A program made the position numbers and the translations under genes. The notes beneath the pieces are model-generated. The model was given only the letters and a program-made list of their open reading frames with translations. It was not told the origin of the DNA and did no database searches. Shown one piece after another: positions 1 through 12,700 of a stretch of 64,000 nucleotides of DNA; positions within the stretch are counted from its first letter, which is position 1, and every line of letters starts with the position of its first letter. Source of the stretch: Sanderia malayensis (Eukaryota; Cnidaria; Scyphozoa; Semaeostomeae; Pelagiidae); assembly GCA_013076295.1 (NCBI GenBank), contig RQOL01000532.1:1984001-2048000 (forward strand), in the 5' to 3' direction.

Positions 1-153
1 AAAATAGAGAACTTTTTGGGAAGAGTTTACTTGCCTCATGGTAAACATCCAAACGTCAAATTCCTTCATGATTGTCAGAAGGTCTTTACGATCAAGTTTC
101 CGAAACGTGATGAAGACCTGTTCGCTTTCTTAGATTTTAATCCTAAAGACTGA
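1..153 (+). CDS. 3' terminal exon of an unidentified gene (partial)
   Basis: The frame is open from base 1 to a TGA at 151-153 and gives 50 residues ending FAFLDFNPKD. The stretch is rich in charged and aromatic residues, reads like ordinary protein, and is followed 30 bp later by a consensus polyadenylation signal. Together these suggest the end of a + strand gene whose body lies to the left of the window. I do not recognise the family. No domain or motif can be named from so short a tail. It is tail-to-tail with Rabenosyn-5. Confidence 0.55.
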   Translation, partial: KIENFLGRVYLPHGKHPNVKFLHDCQKVFTIKFPKRDEDLFAFLDFNPKD

Positions 154-184
154 AAGAGCTTGAAGAATGCTGCATGACAGATAA

Positions 185-190
185 AATAAA
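185..190 (+). terminator. Polyadenylation signal AATAAA
   Basis: AATAAA lies 32 bp after the stop codon of the upstream + strand gene and is its likely cleavage/polyadenylation signal. The stretch from here to 798 holds no other gene that I can support. It contains a short (TA)n run at 484-506 and AT-rich DNA that should be the 3' UTRs of the two converging genes. Confidence 0.5.
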
Positions 191-798
191 AACTATGGGC
201 TCTGCTGAAAAATAATAACAGGAAATCAGTTTCGTAAGGTATGAAAATTTAAGATTTCAGTTCCAAGCATTTGTACCAGGTTAGTCCGGCAAAGACTTGG
301 AGCTTCGAGGCAATACTTATGAATAATGTATGTATATAATGTCATAATATTCCGGCAGACAGTCTAGGGCTACTGACTTTTTAACCAACTGCATATAGGG
401 CTGAAAATTGTCTTGGTCATTTAGATTGAAGTACAAAGAAGAAAGATATGAAGGCAAAAAAGGCCCAAAAATCAACACCGTGTGTATATATATATATATA
501 TATATATGAAGGCAACAGAGAGAAAATCAAGTAACAAGTTTAATATCTGCAAGCTTGCATCGTTATTTGTGTCTGCTTACTTTTCTGTTCTTTGCCTATC
601 GCCATTTACGCCCATCGAGTATACTATAGTCACGTATAATCTTCAAGGCTTAAACTTAAATATATCAATTCAATTTTGATAAAACTATCATAAGGTATTT
701 ACAAAAATTAACTAGAAAATAATCAGCATAATTTCATTTTTAGCTACTGAGAGCATGATATAAACAATAAAATCAAAAAAACCTAACAAAATAAATCA

Positions 799-3604
799 CT
801 ACGGTTTCCCCTGCCTTTGTCTCATATACTCTAATTCAAGTTCCTTTAGGTTCATTTCAAATAATGCTACTTCTTCGTATTTCTTTTCTAGTCTAGCTTG
901 TTTGATATAACCTTTAATAATATCCATTTGCTGCAACATAGGATCTGGCGAAGAACTCATTGTCACGTGCACGGGTCCCCAACCCTGGCCTTCAGATTTT
1001 GTGATGGAAACTGCAGAAAAAGGTTTGGCGACCTTCTTTTTAAACTTCGATCGAAAACTGCCAGCCCTGAAGAAACCATCGTCTGAGGTTGCCGAATCAT
1101 CGTCTGATTTGGAGGCTGCTATTTGCCTACTCGATGCTGGTTGTCTTGGAGGGTTAGAAGAAGTTCCTGGCACTTTCAGTGTCGATGTATTACGTGAAGC
1201 ATCCGAGCTGCCGACTAACGTAGCTCTAATTAAACGTTCTTTCTCCTCTCGTCGTTGTCTTTCATCTCTCTCCTTCTTTAAACGGACTAGCTGTTGATGT
1301 TGTTGCTTGTTAGGCAGGGTGGGCATTGCAAACATGTTTTCTTGTAAGTAGTTTGCAGCATACATTCTGATCAGTCTTTGAAGTTTGGCGACTTGTGGGT
1401 GCACGGGGTTCTCGTTCGTCGTACCAAGGAATTGGATTTTTTTACTGGCGAAAGAATTTAATGATGTTTCATTTAGAAAATCAAAAACTTTAATACAATA
1501 ATAAGTTAAGAAAAAGATCCTCACAGGGCAGAAGAAAAATCAGTTTAAAGATTTAAAGATTTAAATCTTTAAACAACAATTTAACGTTATTTACAATTGT
1601 TTTAAATATCTTTAAAGAACAACTTAAAGATATTTACAACATAAAAAAACTGGGTATATCTGTGCAGTGCAAAACATAACAATGAGGGGTAATATTATAT
1701 ATTTCATCTTAGCAAACGAAATGCAATTCGATACCTTAATGCGTCAATGACTTCAAAAGTCTTCAGCAATTTCACCCTCAAATCCATTGCAGTATCTAAA
1801 CTGTATTCCGTATCTCCGGTACTGCAAAATGAGCGTCAAATATCAATCAGAAGTACGTTTGATGAGAAAGAAAATTATGCAGAATTGCATACAAACAAAA
1901 GCATACTTACTTAACACTTGTGGCCATTTTTAGAAATCTTGGCAACATGAAATCACATTCTGATATGAGACATTTCATTCTCTGGAAACATAAAGAAAAA
2001 TAAAAAAAATCATTTAATTGCACCCACATCTTCACGAAGAAAGACGAAACAGAGTAGTATTGATATGAAAAAAGAAATAAAAATTTCACCTCATGCAATG
2101 TGGTTAGTTGTGTATTGGCTTGTTGGCTAGATTGCATCTCACAATGCCTTAAATAAATATAAACTTTTCTTATTAACTATGCAATTTGCTTACGGGTTAA
2201 TCAACGAATTGAGTACAGATGAAAGTAATGAATATACCTTTGCAAAAGTTCAAGACAAGTAAAGCAAATTCTTATTCCATTTTTATCTTCTTCACTATTA
2301 CTTGTGCTTTCTTTCAGAAATGCAGCGCTACACTCAGGATCTGGATTCAAAATATCATCTATGGGAAAAATAAAAATGTCAAAAATAAAGATATCGAAGC
2401 AGAACAGGTTGGATGCAAAATATGCAGGTCCTTATATGTGAGTTTTTACTGTAAAGAACTGGAATGTGAATCTTCTCTTGATTTCAAATACTTACTGGCA
2501 TTTTTGGTGGTGATAAAATCACAACACTCAGCACAATGAACTTTTCCGCACAGTCGGCAATGATGCCTCCTTATGATCATGTTAAATTTCTTCATGCAAT
2601 ACCTGCAGAATTTCACACTCTTATCACTTTCCCATGGCACAGCTTGCTTCTCTACATCTATGACACAAAACACACAAAATCTGAGTAGACCTTTTATTTG
2701 CTGTGGGTCAAAAATGTAGCTGTAGATATAAGTTTGGGTAGAATGGCTCAAGCAAAAGCCACAGGTTGGGGTGAGAGGGAGATAGGGTTTTATGAGAAAA
2801 ACCAGATGAATTGGGTTATGTGTATTCTTTGCTTGAAAATGGCTTTGTTGTAACTAACTAAATAAATAAATAACAAAATAACTGAAATAACATAGGTACC
2901 CTTTCTTGCTTTCATTGCAGAACTTAGAGAAAAATCAGAGTCATAGATTCCTGATTTTACAAGCTGCAAAAATAAGACAAAGCAAACAATTAAAACTAAA
3001 ATAAATGCAAAATGGAGCAGCAGAATGAAGCAACATAGAAGCAAATTTCACCTTATCCAATCTGATTAGAATGTTATTGATTTCAACAATGCATCGTTCT
3101 ATCTTATCTTTCCTGGCTCTTCGAAAGTCCGTCAAATGACTCCTTGATTTCCCTGGATAGAAACACAAAGTCACTACCATGGTATAATAGTAAGAAACGA
3201 TTTGGACCTAGATTATATTAAGAGTAGAGCGCTTATGATACCTAAAGTGTAAGTCCTCCATCAGCTGGGAATCTTGTATAACGATAACATAAAATAAACC
3301 TACCAAATTCCTGTGCATCCCATAACGTAACATCAATTCCTCCAGTTTCAGGAACACCTCTACTAACAAAAGTTGGAATACTATCTTTTTTGGTTACTTC
3401 GTTACTCGATACGATTTCGTCTTTCTTCAGTATTTTGCTTTTAGCTTTGCCAAAAGCGGATCGAAGTTGTTTTAAAATATCCTTATCTTCTGCATGATAC
3501 TCCTCGAAATGGCCTGAAAGTTGAGCTGGCGTTCGAAGATCTTTCATGCAAATTGGACATATAAAACCCTCCAGAATGCCTCCTCCGTCGCTTTCAGTGG
3601 CCAT
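799..3604 (-). CDS. RBSN: Rabenosyn-5 (FYVE-type Rab effector), 9 exons, 536 aa
   Basis: Rab4/Rab5 effector of early endosomes that links PI3P membranes to SNARE regulators during recycling. Exons read on the minus strand: 3604-3304, 3152-3052, 2963-2900, 2657-2496, 2358-2238, 2147-2090, 1981-1911, 1821-1735, 1444-799; all phases agree and the total is 1611 nt. Seen: an N-terminal C2H2 finger (C16, C19, H32, H37), and a FYVE zinc finger with the RRHHCRLCG core that ends in a CFTC pair two exons later. Next come the Rabenosyn-specific helical part (DTEYSLDTAMDLR) and a basic coiled coil. The C-terminal Rab-binding helical hairpin starts DPMLQQMDIIKGYIKQ. The protein is shorter than the vertebrate one (about 780 aa). 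I see no NPF repeats between the coiled coil and the terminal hairpin, so EHD binding may be reduced. Confidence 0.93.
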
Positions 3605-4362
3605 TCTTTAATCCAGAAGAATAAATATTGTTGAAAATCCTTTTATAATATTGAATTTAATAAAAACTTGACCTGTGGTGTATACATGATTTAGAAGTGG
3701 TTCTCTCTTCCCATCCAACAAGAGGCTTAAAACTTCATGTAAGATTATCCCATGTCTCAGATGTTACCATTCCTTATCCTGACCCCCCCCCCACACCTTG
3801 GGACATTCTTAGAATAGAGCCGTGGCCGTTTCAGGGTTAGGATCAATTTTAGGGCTAGGACATTTAAAATACATTCAGAGCATTAGGATATTGTCACACG
3901 AATCTCAGCAAATTGAAGTACCCACGTGCTCATGCAAATGTTTCTTCTTTGATCTGTACTCAACTGAGCAAGTGCTGTGACGAAACAGCTCTACATCTGC
4001 AAAAAATACACATTGTCCCAATCATGTGTCCAATTGCAGGACATTTGGAAATCAGACTGTCATCTGCATATAATTTCCAATCAAACGTTTAAATGTAAGC
4101 AGTCATCATCAAGTCAACAAGCATTCAAGAGAAGCCAAGAACGTAGCAAGTAAACAGAGACAGTTGCAAGTTATGGTTTGATAGATACCGTTGCGAAGAA
4201 ATAGAGTTTGCATACGTGAGTAATAATAATATGGTTAGAGAACTGGCATATTTGATGCAGCAAACGTTTCCTCTGCTTCTTATTCAAACTATTTTAAAAT
4301 ACTGAAGAACGAAGTAGCAAATTATCGAATATTAACGTATTAATTAGAAATCGTAGTATGCA
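3605..4362. other. Divergent intergenic region between Rabenosyn-5 and a GPCR gene
   Basis: A 758-bp gap between two divergently oriented starts. It holds a C homopolymer near 3783-3792 and otherwise AT-rich single-copy-looking DNA. No ORF, tRNA or clear transposon end was found. It should contain the promoters of both genes, but no TATA box can be assigned with confidence. Confidence 0.4.
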
Positions 4363-5355
4363 ATGGCCAGAGGGTTAGACTTCAGCTTAAATATCTCACG
4401 AACAACAACGACAATGACTTTAAATGCATCAGACAATGAACCTACTGTCATTAAGTGTAGTCAATATGCCAAAGACCAGTTATTTTTCGGGATGGCAGAG
4501 ATGATATGCTGGCTCATTCTATCCATCATAACCTTTGCCGTCAATTGTTACAGCCTGAAAAAGCTCTTCAAACGGTGTAGGGGTAAGGTAACAAACCATG
4601 AAATCTATCTGGTATCACTATTATCCTCCAATATTCTGATTGCCGTTGTTGTCCATTTAAGCTTTGCCTACGTAGCGTCGGGACTGTCTATATCTTGCTC
4701 AGTAGACGATGCAATGATAACAATATCATTCTTAATTTTCCACGTATCTCTACTATCGACACTGGCAATCGCGATTCACCGATACGCATCACTATTTGTA
4801 AACAATTCACGCGTGCTAAACAGAATGGTGATCGTCAGAACAAGTAGAAAACATGTTTTCATTGGCTGCGCGTTGTGGATTGGCTCTGCCTTGCACTCCA
4901 TACCCGTTTTCATGAACATAGTAAACACGGGCCTTACAGCAATTGTCCCTATACTGATCGTTATCATAATTATCATATACGCGTTGTTGACGGTGAAGCT
5001 CAGAGGGTTTGTCCAGCGTGCTAAGACAGCCAAACATAAAATATCGCATAAGAAATATAAAAAAGGGCTATTGCTGACCATGCAGTTACTCTGCATGATT
5101 CTTGTCCTGTGGATGCCACTGATAGCTTACAAGGTCGTAGATTCAATCACGAAGACATCGAATCTTGTTGTAATGGCGGTTTTCAGCAAGATATTCTGGC
5201 TCATGCCAGCACTAGAGCCGTTATGTTATCTGTGGTTTCAAAGGAAAACTAAAATGCAAGTGCGAACTGCAACTATTAATCAGATACAAATGCGAAGTCG
5301 AGAAGAGGTGACAGTAAGAAAAGAGATTGACGAAACTGGGAACATCAAACCGTGA
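4363..5355 (+). CDS. Orphan class A (rhodopsin-like) GPCR, intronless, 330 aa
   Basis: Seven hydrophobic segments lie at about residues 44-66, 82-104, 116-138, 165-187, 190-211, 236-258 and 268-291. The N-terminus is short, without an evident signal peptide, and has N-glycosylation sequons NIS (10-12) and NAS (21-23). The end of TM3 reads HRY (139-141) where the family has D/ERY. TM7 has EPLCY (285-289) instead of NPxxY. TM6 has LWMPLIAY, a CWxP relative. These changes are in the parts that control G-protein coupling, so signalling may be atypical or constitutive; that is inference. The single exon and strong divergence fit lineage-specific invertebrate GPCR expansions. The ligand cannot be guessed. 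The start is the first ATG of the open frame. Confidence 0.85.
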   Translation: MARGLDFSLNISRTTTTMTLNASDNEPTVIKCSQYAKDQLFFGMAEMICWLILSIITFAVNCYSLKKLFKRCRGKVTNHEIYLVSLLSSNILIAVVVHLSFAYVASGLSISCSVDDAMITISFLIFHVSLLSTLAIAIHRYASLFVNNSRVLNRMVIVRTSRKHVFIGCALWIGSALHSIPVFMNIVNTGLTAIVPILIVIIIIIYALLTVKLRGFVQRAKTAKHKISHKKYKKGLLLTMQLLCMILVLWMPLIAYKVVDSITKTSNLVVMAVFSKIFWLMPALEPLCYLWFQRKTKMQVRTATINQIQMRSREEVTVRKEIDETGNIKP

Positions 5356-6732
5356 TGGAAAACAAAAACTGCTTTGCTTTATCGGAAATTCAGTGGAGTA
5401 AATCGTACTACGAAACATTCTTTCAAGGAACCAGATGCACAGTTCATTACGTCATTGTATCTGAGGCATACCGCGACAAGGAATTATGGGCCGGATTCTT
5501 CTAAGGGGTTGTTCGGGGGAACGTTCACTAAGAAATTCTTGAAAACGATGGTTGTTAAATACATGTCAATGCTTCTTGTGGAGTGCATGGCATATCTGAA
5601 TGGGACAGTGCTGCGGAGCAACCAGTCGCCTGTGCAGTGTCTGACGAGATTTTTTAAATGCTAGCATAAATGTAGGAGTCAACAATTGCAGACAACAGTA
5701 TCTTATGTATATAGTATATATATATATATATCTACAATATTGAATACATTGCTTCTGCTATGTGCACTAATTATTTAGAGTAAGTTACCAATCATCCACT
5801 CTATAATATATGCCAATTACATGTTAATAATATGATAAATTATGCATAAATCATGCAATAAGAAGTCAAATGAAAATATTCCTAAAACAGTTTAAAAGAA
5901 GTTCGATGCAAATTCATGGCTAAATATTATTGGCTTACATGAAGTAATATACTGTTGACATACACATGAGCCTGAGCACAAGGTGTGTGGAGATGACCGT
6001 TTAAAATCATAATCTACAGAAACAGAAGCCATACATAGTGATATGTGTTATTAACTGGGACAGCATTAAGCCTACATGATACAAACTGTTGTGCCAATAC
6101 ACAGCAACTATGAAGACTTTTGTTATCCTTTACGACTTCAACACTCAACTTTACTTATATCTAATGTGACTTCATATACACACAACTTCATATACGTATA
6201 CACAAAATGACTGAAAAAATTCTATAACTCGGATATAACAAATAATACTTAAATCAAAGAAGGTCACGGACGCAGACTCACGGGGAGGAAGGGGCCGAGA
6301 GCCACACACAAAGAAAGAATTTAAAAAGTCACGCCGGATAGGACAGTAAAATCTCAAGAGACCGATGAAAATGGTAATGGTACGAGTTAACAAATGTTCG
6401 AGTTATCGAGGGTTAGAAAGCAGCTAATATTAAGGAAAATACAAATTGTTTCGAGTTATGCGAGCCTCAAAATATCATGATATTACTGTACCTCTATATC
6501 GTACAAGCTGAAAGGTCTTATCTGGGCTATTACCCCAGCTACATTGTTCAGCTAATAGAACTCTTCGATGTTTTAAATTAAACGGTTATAGCATTAATAA
6601 GGTTGGGTACACTGTTGGGACGAGTAAATTGGCCTTCTTACCAAAAAGAGAAGAAGTTCATTGGGAAGGGTTTAAAAAGGAGAGGCGTTTATTTCAAGCA
6701 TAATAAAGGCCTCAATCTCACATGTTTATTCC
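5356..6732. other. Intergenic, AT-rich, with a decayed terminal-inverted-repeat element
   Basis: A 1.4-kb gap between the 3' ends of the GPCR and the zinc-finger gene. A (TA)n run lies at 5714-5731. About 6200-6497 carries the motifs taactcgga, gttcgagttatcgag and gagttatgcgagcc, and ends gatattactg before TA. These words recur in the pogo-like MITEs at 10400-10731 and 44969-45135, so this is probably a decayed relative. No coding gene is supported. Confidence 0.4.
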
Positions 6733-9700
6733 TCATTGCATTGATTGGCCATGAAAGGTCTTGAAAATAGAGCTCATGACAGGCAAACTTTGATTTCGGA
6801 CCACAGCCTCGCCAATTGAAGCAAGATCACTGTTCAACAGATTAGTGAAATGCATGTTTTGTTGAATAACACTTTGAGGAAGAAGATGGATTCCCACTCT
6901 GTCCGATGTTGGCACCATTATGCTACCTAAAAAGTGAAATAATATCATGCAAGATAAGATCATCACCGAAAAATTCATCCATCCATCCATCCATTAACTA
7001 ATCCATCCACCAACCCATCTATCCACCACTCTACATCAATCCATTAACCAATCCATCTATCCATCTACCAATCCACCCACCAATCCATCAATCCACATCC
7101 ACCAATCCATCCATCCATCAATCCATACATCCGTCAATCTCTCACAACATATTAGCAGATGTTTGTTTGCAAAACAGATGTTTCTCGCAATATTAGCAAA
7201 AAACCCAAATTAATTATTAATCAGTTTTGATTCCAGAATATCATCTGCACATAATTTATCTTCTGACATATGTGCACCTTCCCTGACCTGATAAGCATTT
7301 TGAATACGCATAGCTCACAAACAACTGACAAGAACCATACAAGCCAAGCATCTACTCGCCACGTCAATAATAGTTGATGCCCTGGTGCATATACCAAATG
7401 GGATCATTCCCACATCATTAGTACACAGCCAACCTGAGAACAACATGGATCGCCTTCTCAACAAGCTCTGTTGCTTTCATTTCACTGGGTACAAATGAAA
7501 AAGAAAAAGAAACTTGAAATCGGTTGAAATTTGAAATTCTTCCCCGACTTACCTCTCTCGGCGTGTGAAGCAGATACCATGATGTTAGGCCGGTCAGCAT
7601 GCGATGCCGGGGGCATAATGTTGGATCTTTCAGCATGCGAAGACGGGGGTACCATGATATTCGATCCAATCTCTCCACTCCTTTGCTGTTGCATTTCTTG
7701 GGGATTTCTGCGCACAAGCTCAGGGGGAATCACCCTGGGCATATCACCCCTACCAACTTCGATACTTCGATTCAGCTCTGAGACTTTCATGCGCATGTCC
7801 TGCACCCCCCTATTCATATCGGCCACGTTTCTGTTTATCTCCGATACAGAACGGCCATCGCTCCTCGTTAATTCTGCCGGCACACTGGCTCTGCCCATGT
7901 CCGAGACATTAGCATGGCTCATCTCTGGCACACTACCTCTGCCCATATCGGCCTGTCGAACCATGTCAAGCACGTTCCTACCCATCTCTGAAACGGCGTA
8001 GTCATGCTTCTGTGGCTCATGCTGGTCGCCAGGCACCCTCATGCCACCACCCCCATCCTCCATTGGGGGGCGTGGGTGTATGGTGGTTGGCGTCGAGGGC
8101 TGGTCGGCCGCCACCGCAGTGGCATGCAGCAAATGATGAGCACCGGTCGAAAGGGAGGCTGTCGGATCAATGTCTCTCAAAGACACAGTCGAATACGAGG
8201 TCACCATCGTGGTGTGATGCAGCGATGGTTGAAAATCTGCTTCTGCTTCATGTTCTCTGTTGACAGCGTCCACCATATCACCGACTGATTTCTTGCGATT
8301 CTTGGCTCCCCTCGAAGCCCTGGCCTCGGTCTCAGCCATAACAATTGCGCGGTGCTGTTCGATAAGCTCCGGTGGCGCATTTTCTTCCAGTGGTGAGGGA
8401 ACTTCGAAGTTCTCAATGTTGTGTTGTTTCAACATGTGCTGTTGGTACTTCTTTGGACCAGGCTGGCCCTTGCCACAGATCGTACAGTAATAACGAAATA
8501 CACCTTCAACAAACAAAACATATTCAATTCCATCTGCAACGGGACATCCGCAGGCACACCCCCTCCCCATATACCGAAACGTTAATTATAATCAATCGAA
8601 CATCTAATCACGTGGCCTACTGCAAGTGTGAACAATCATGAGACTCACAGTTTTATTATCCTATTTCTCACGGAGCAGGCTTCCTTCAAGCTTCGTTCAA
8701 TCACACGGAACATGTCAACTTTTGGCGAAAATGAGTGAAATCTTACATGCAAAGATAGATAAATACCGAGGTATTCCTGTACATTCTTTGCTGCAATTAC
8801 CCCCGTGAAATACACATCATAACATTGCTTATCAATGCGCTTCATAAATCAAGCCGGTGGGTTCAATCACTTACCAGTGTGTGTTCGCATGTGCTCCCTG
8901 AGGTTGTCAGTGCGTGCAAAAGTCTTCATGCAATGGTCGCATTTAAACGGCTTTATCTTCGAGTGCGAATAGAGGTGACGTGTGAGTTTATCCTTGCGAT
9001 AAAAGACCTTATCACAGCCCGTGTGGTTTTTGAAAGGACAAGTGAACACTGGTCGATTCGGTGAGTGGATCAGGCTGTGTCGTTTGAGTTTCTCACGACG
9101 CGCAAAGCCCTTGCCGCAACTTTCGCAAACAAAGTTCTTCTCTTCACTGTGCACGCCTGAAAAGGGAAATGAAAATCAGAGCACAGTTCTTCAGGACTTC
9201 ATTGTGACAACGACAGCGATGAGGAAAGCAAACTTTGAAAGCTGATAAACATTTTCAAGTAGCAACTAGAAAACTCTGGGATATATCAGTTGACGTACAA
9301 AAGCTTGAAGCAACAATCACAGTAATTATAGTATTAAATCTCGCGGCAAATAAATTTGTTCAAGCCAATTTCATACATCATCTCGAACCGATTTCAAGCC
9401 CAGACAATTAGACTTGCTGGCATCAAATAAATAAGCATCACATGCAGTCAAATCTGCATGGTTCGAGCTCGGTACAATTCAAAATCTATCTACTTCGAAA
9501 GAAATTATTCGTCCCTACGAACCATTATAATTCAAAAATTTTCATCATCCCACAGGGTGTTCAAATCAAACAAAGTTGACCGTACACGCATCTCATATTA
9601 TCATGTTCAGCTTAAATTAAAGTGACATCAAATGTCATAATAATAATCATAATCATAGCATACCCAGCTTGTGGTTCTTCATATCACGTGCTGTTTTGAA

Positions 9701-12700
9701 AGCGCGGTTGCATACATCACAGATATGAGTCTTTTCCCCGTGAACAACTTTGTGTCTCTGTAGACTGGCCTTACTGACAAGAACTTTGCCACAATGCTCG
9801 CATGGGTAGCTGTGCGTTTCTTTCTCTGTATGTTTGTTCAGTTTCTCCTCCGTGTAAAAACCTTCACTGCACACTTTGCATTTGAACAATTTCGTGTGCT
9901 TCCCCCTGTGTTCTAGCATGTGCTGCTTCGTAATGAACTCAAGCTTGCAAATCGAGCATGGAAACGAGGTTGGCACTCGTTTCAGCTTGTTCTGACGTTG
10001 TTGTTGTTGTTGTTGATGTTTCTTTGCAGGGTCGTCAGTGTCGTGATCCTCGTTGTCATTCACGTCGTCGCCAGTAAGAGGCACGATGTCAGTTGGCACA
10101 ATATGACATGGTTTGGCTCTTTTTCTGCTACCTGGAGTCCCGGGTTCTCTGTTGTCTGGCACTGCAAAATCAGGGGATGCCTCCGAGACTGGATTCGTCG
10201 GGGAATCACCAACCGGCGAAGCAAGCTTCAGCGGTTGTGATTTGCGTGGTCTGCCTCGTCCTGAAATAGGGGCTGAATATGAATAAAAGATTATTCAATG
10301 GTGATTTCTTCTCGCAAAACAATACACTCTCAGTATATCAATAGGTTTCATCACTGCATAGTCTATCCATCTATCTATAGCTTACGGCATATTAACCTAC
10401 AGTAAAATCCCCACAACTCAAAGCGAACCTCAGATAGCTCGACCCGATTTGCATTCCCTTTGAAAGCTTTGCTACTACAGTCACCTCTGTCTAATTCGAA
10501 CACCCTGGGGAAGCCTGAAAATGTTCGAATTACAAAAAGTTCGAATTATAAAGGTTTGCTTTATAAAAGTTGGTTCATTAGTGATCCTTGAAGAAACAGA
10601 GAATTTCGAATTACACGAGTTCGAGCTATGCAGATTTGATTGTACTTTCCAACCCTCGATAGCTCGAGCATTCATTAACTCGAACCAATTTCATCTGTCT
10701 CTTGGAAGTTCGAGTTATCGGCACTTTACTGTACGCATAGCTGGATGTTGTTTACAAAACATATCTGGTATTAAAACGAAGTACAGATACCATAATACCT
10801 TTCTTGTTATTAGATGCCTCTGAAGTATTGACCATTGTGATTGGTGCGTTCATCTTCACGGGCCCAGTCCCTTTATCTTGAATAGCAACATACGTGACTG
10901 GGTTATTATTATGATGATGATGATCAGTATCCCCACTGCTGATGCTTTGTGCATCAATGGTGCTCTGTCTTTCTTGCTCCGGTTCTTCATCAACAACCAA
11001 AATCTCCAGCTGTTTGTAGATTGTATCCTTGGCTGCCTCTTCCAAGATATTAGCCGGTCTTATCGTGTGGTGCTGCGGGGCCTGATCGCTTTTTTCCGCT
11101 GCGGAGGAGGTTGAGATTTGGGTGTCTGGTTTCGATTGGCGACTGTTCGGTTGTTGTGATTTGTTTTGATTCTTGCAAATCTTGCTTGCCTTGTGCTCCA
11201 TGTAGAGCTGCAGATTTCTAAATATGTCCTTGCAACGACCGCATTGGTGTACATCCTCGTCGTCTGCGAACAAAACAAGAGAATCGCTCATTTAAAACGC
11301 AGTGAAACACTCTAAATACCGTATTTCCTCTAATTAGCGCCCAATCTCTTTTAACCACCCCCACTCCAATAAGCGCCCACCCTAAAATCAAAAAGTGTGA
11401 AATAAGCGCCTCCTCTCCAACCGCCCAGGGCGATTAATAGAATTCTTACATTTTCACTGTTTGGTTCAAATAATAACGTAGAAACGCTTTACGACTACTT
11501 GATATTGAATAACATTCGGAACTATACAAGATTATTCTTTTGTTTTTGAGGTCGTTTGATTTTAAAATTTCAGGACTGTGAAATAAACGCCCCCTCTATC
11601 AACCGCCCTGTCTACTAAGCGCCCACCTAATTTCGCAAAATATTTAACAAGCGCCCGGGAACTTATTAGAGGAAATACGGTAGTTGATATTCGCCATCTC
11701 GACTCTCTGCTATTGGGAAAATTCGCGTTCTCCAATAATTTTCCATTTCACCTCGTTTTGTAATTATTCAACATCCCTTATTTCGAACATTCCCTTTCTC
11801 GACAATTTTCCTAAAGAGTTCCGGATGTCAACTGTATAGGTGACAAACTTCTTGGTATATGGTAAATTATTTCTCACCTGAACTGTCCGCGACATCTTGT
11901 GGTGCAGATGTTGGAACGAAAACTTGCTGTTGTTGACGCTGTGGTTGAAAAGTAAAATCAAATAAAAAATAACGAATAAATATCTGCAATATGAATCTAA
12001 ATTTGAGATCTGAAATCAGAAAGAATCTCAAAAGTAATTTTGAAATTCTAATTTGAGACTAATTTTATTAAAGCACTGCATAGCACAGATCTTATTGGTT
12101 GGTCCAAGGAAGGTTGTTCACCCCTGACCCTAACGCACACCAGACTTTAGGGGGGTTGTAAAGTTTCAGGGGGCAAGTAAAGTGTGCGAGGAAGGCACTT
12201 GTCAAGCTCGTTTATAAAATCAATTTTGTGAAAATACCCATCAGCTATGTAGTAGCGAATATATTCATTTGTTTACAAGTTTAAAATGAGGCCTGGCCAA
12301 ACAATAATGAAAAATCATGTCGAAAGCATTTGTAAGATGCGAAAACGTAGCAAACTTTTGGAAGTAAACAAACAAATTTTGAAATAAATAAAATTCCAGA
12401 CGGTTGAAGAAATTTTTGGGAATGATATTACGAGATGCGATCTGATAACTTTCGGTTTGCAAGCGAACAGGTAAAACGGCTGTTTTCTTAAGAGCGAGAC
12501 GGAATCAAAAGTTTTGTCTATTTTCGAGGTATAGCTATACCTCTACATAACTGAATACAGGAAGTTGTTTTGTGTAAAAAATTTTACGAAAACTGCCCGT
12601 TTTGCAAATCGGACGGGGGAAATTTGTCAGAGAAGAGGCGGATGATAATGGCGGAGAGCCCTTGCAAATGGAAACTCAGGGGGAAGCAACGAAAAGCTGT

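Noticed and set aside
7531..8490. Long + strand ORFs opposite the zinc-finger gene
   Set aside because: They are antisense shadows of exon 6 of that gene, which is supported by fingers and splice phases.
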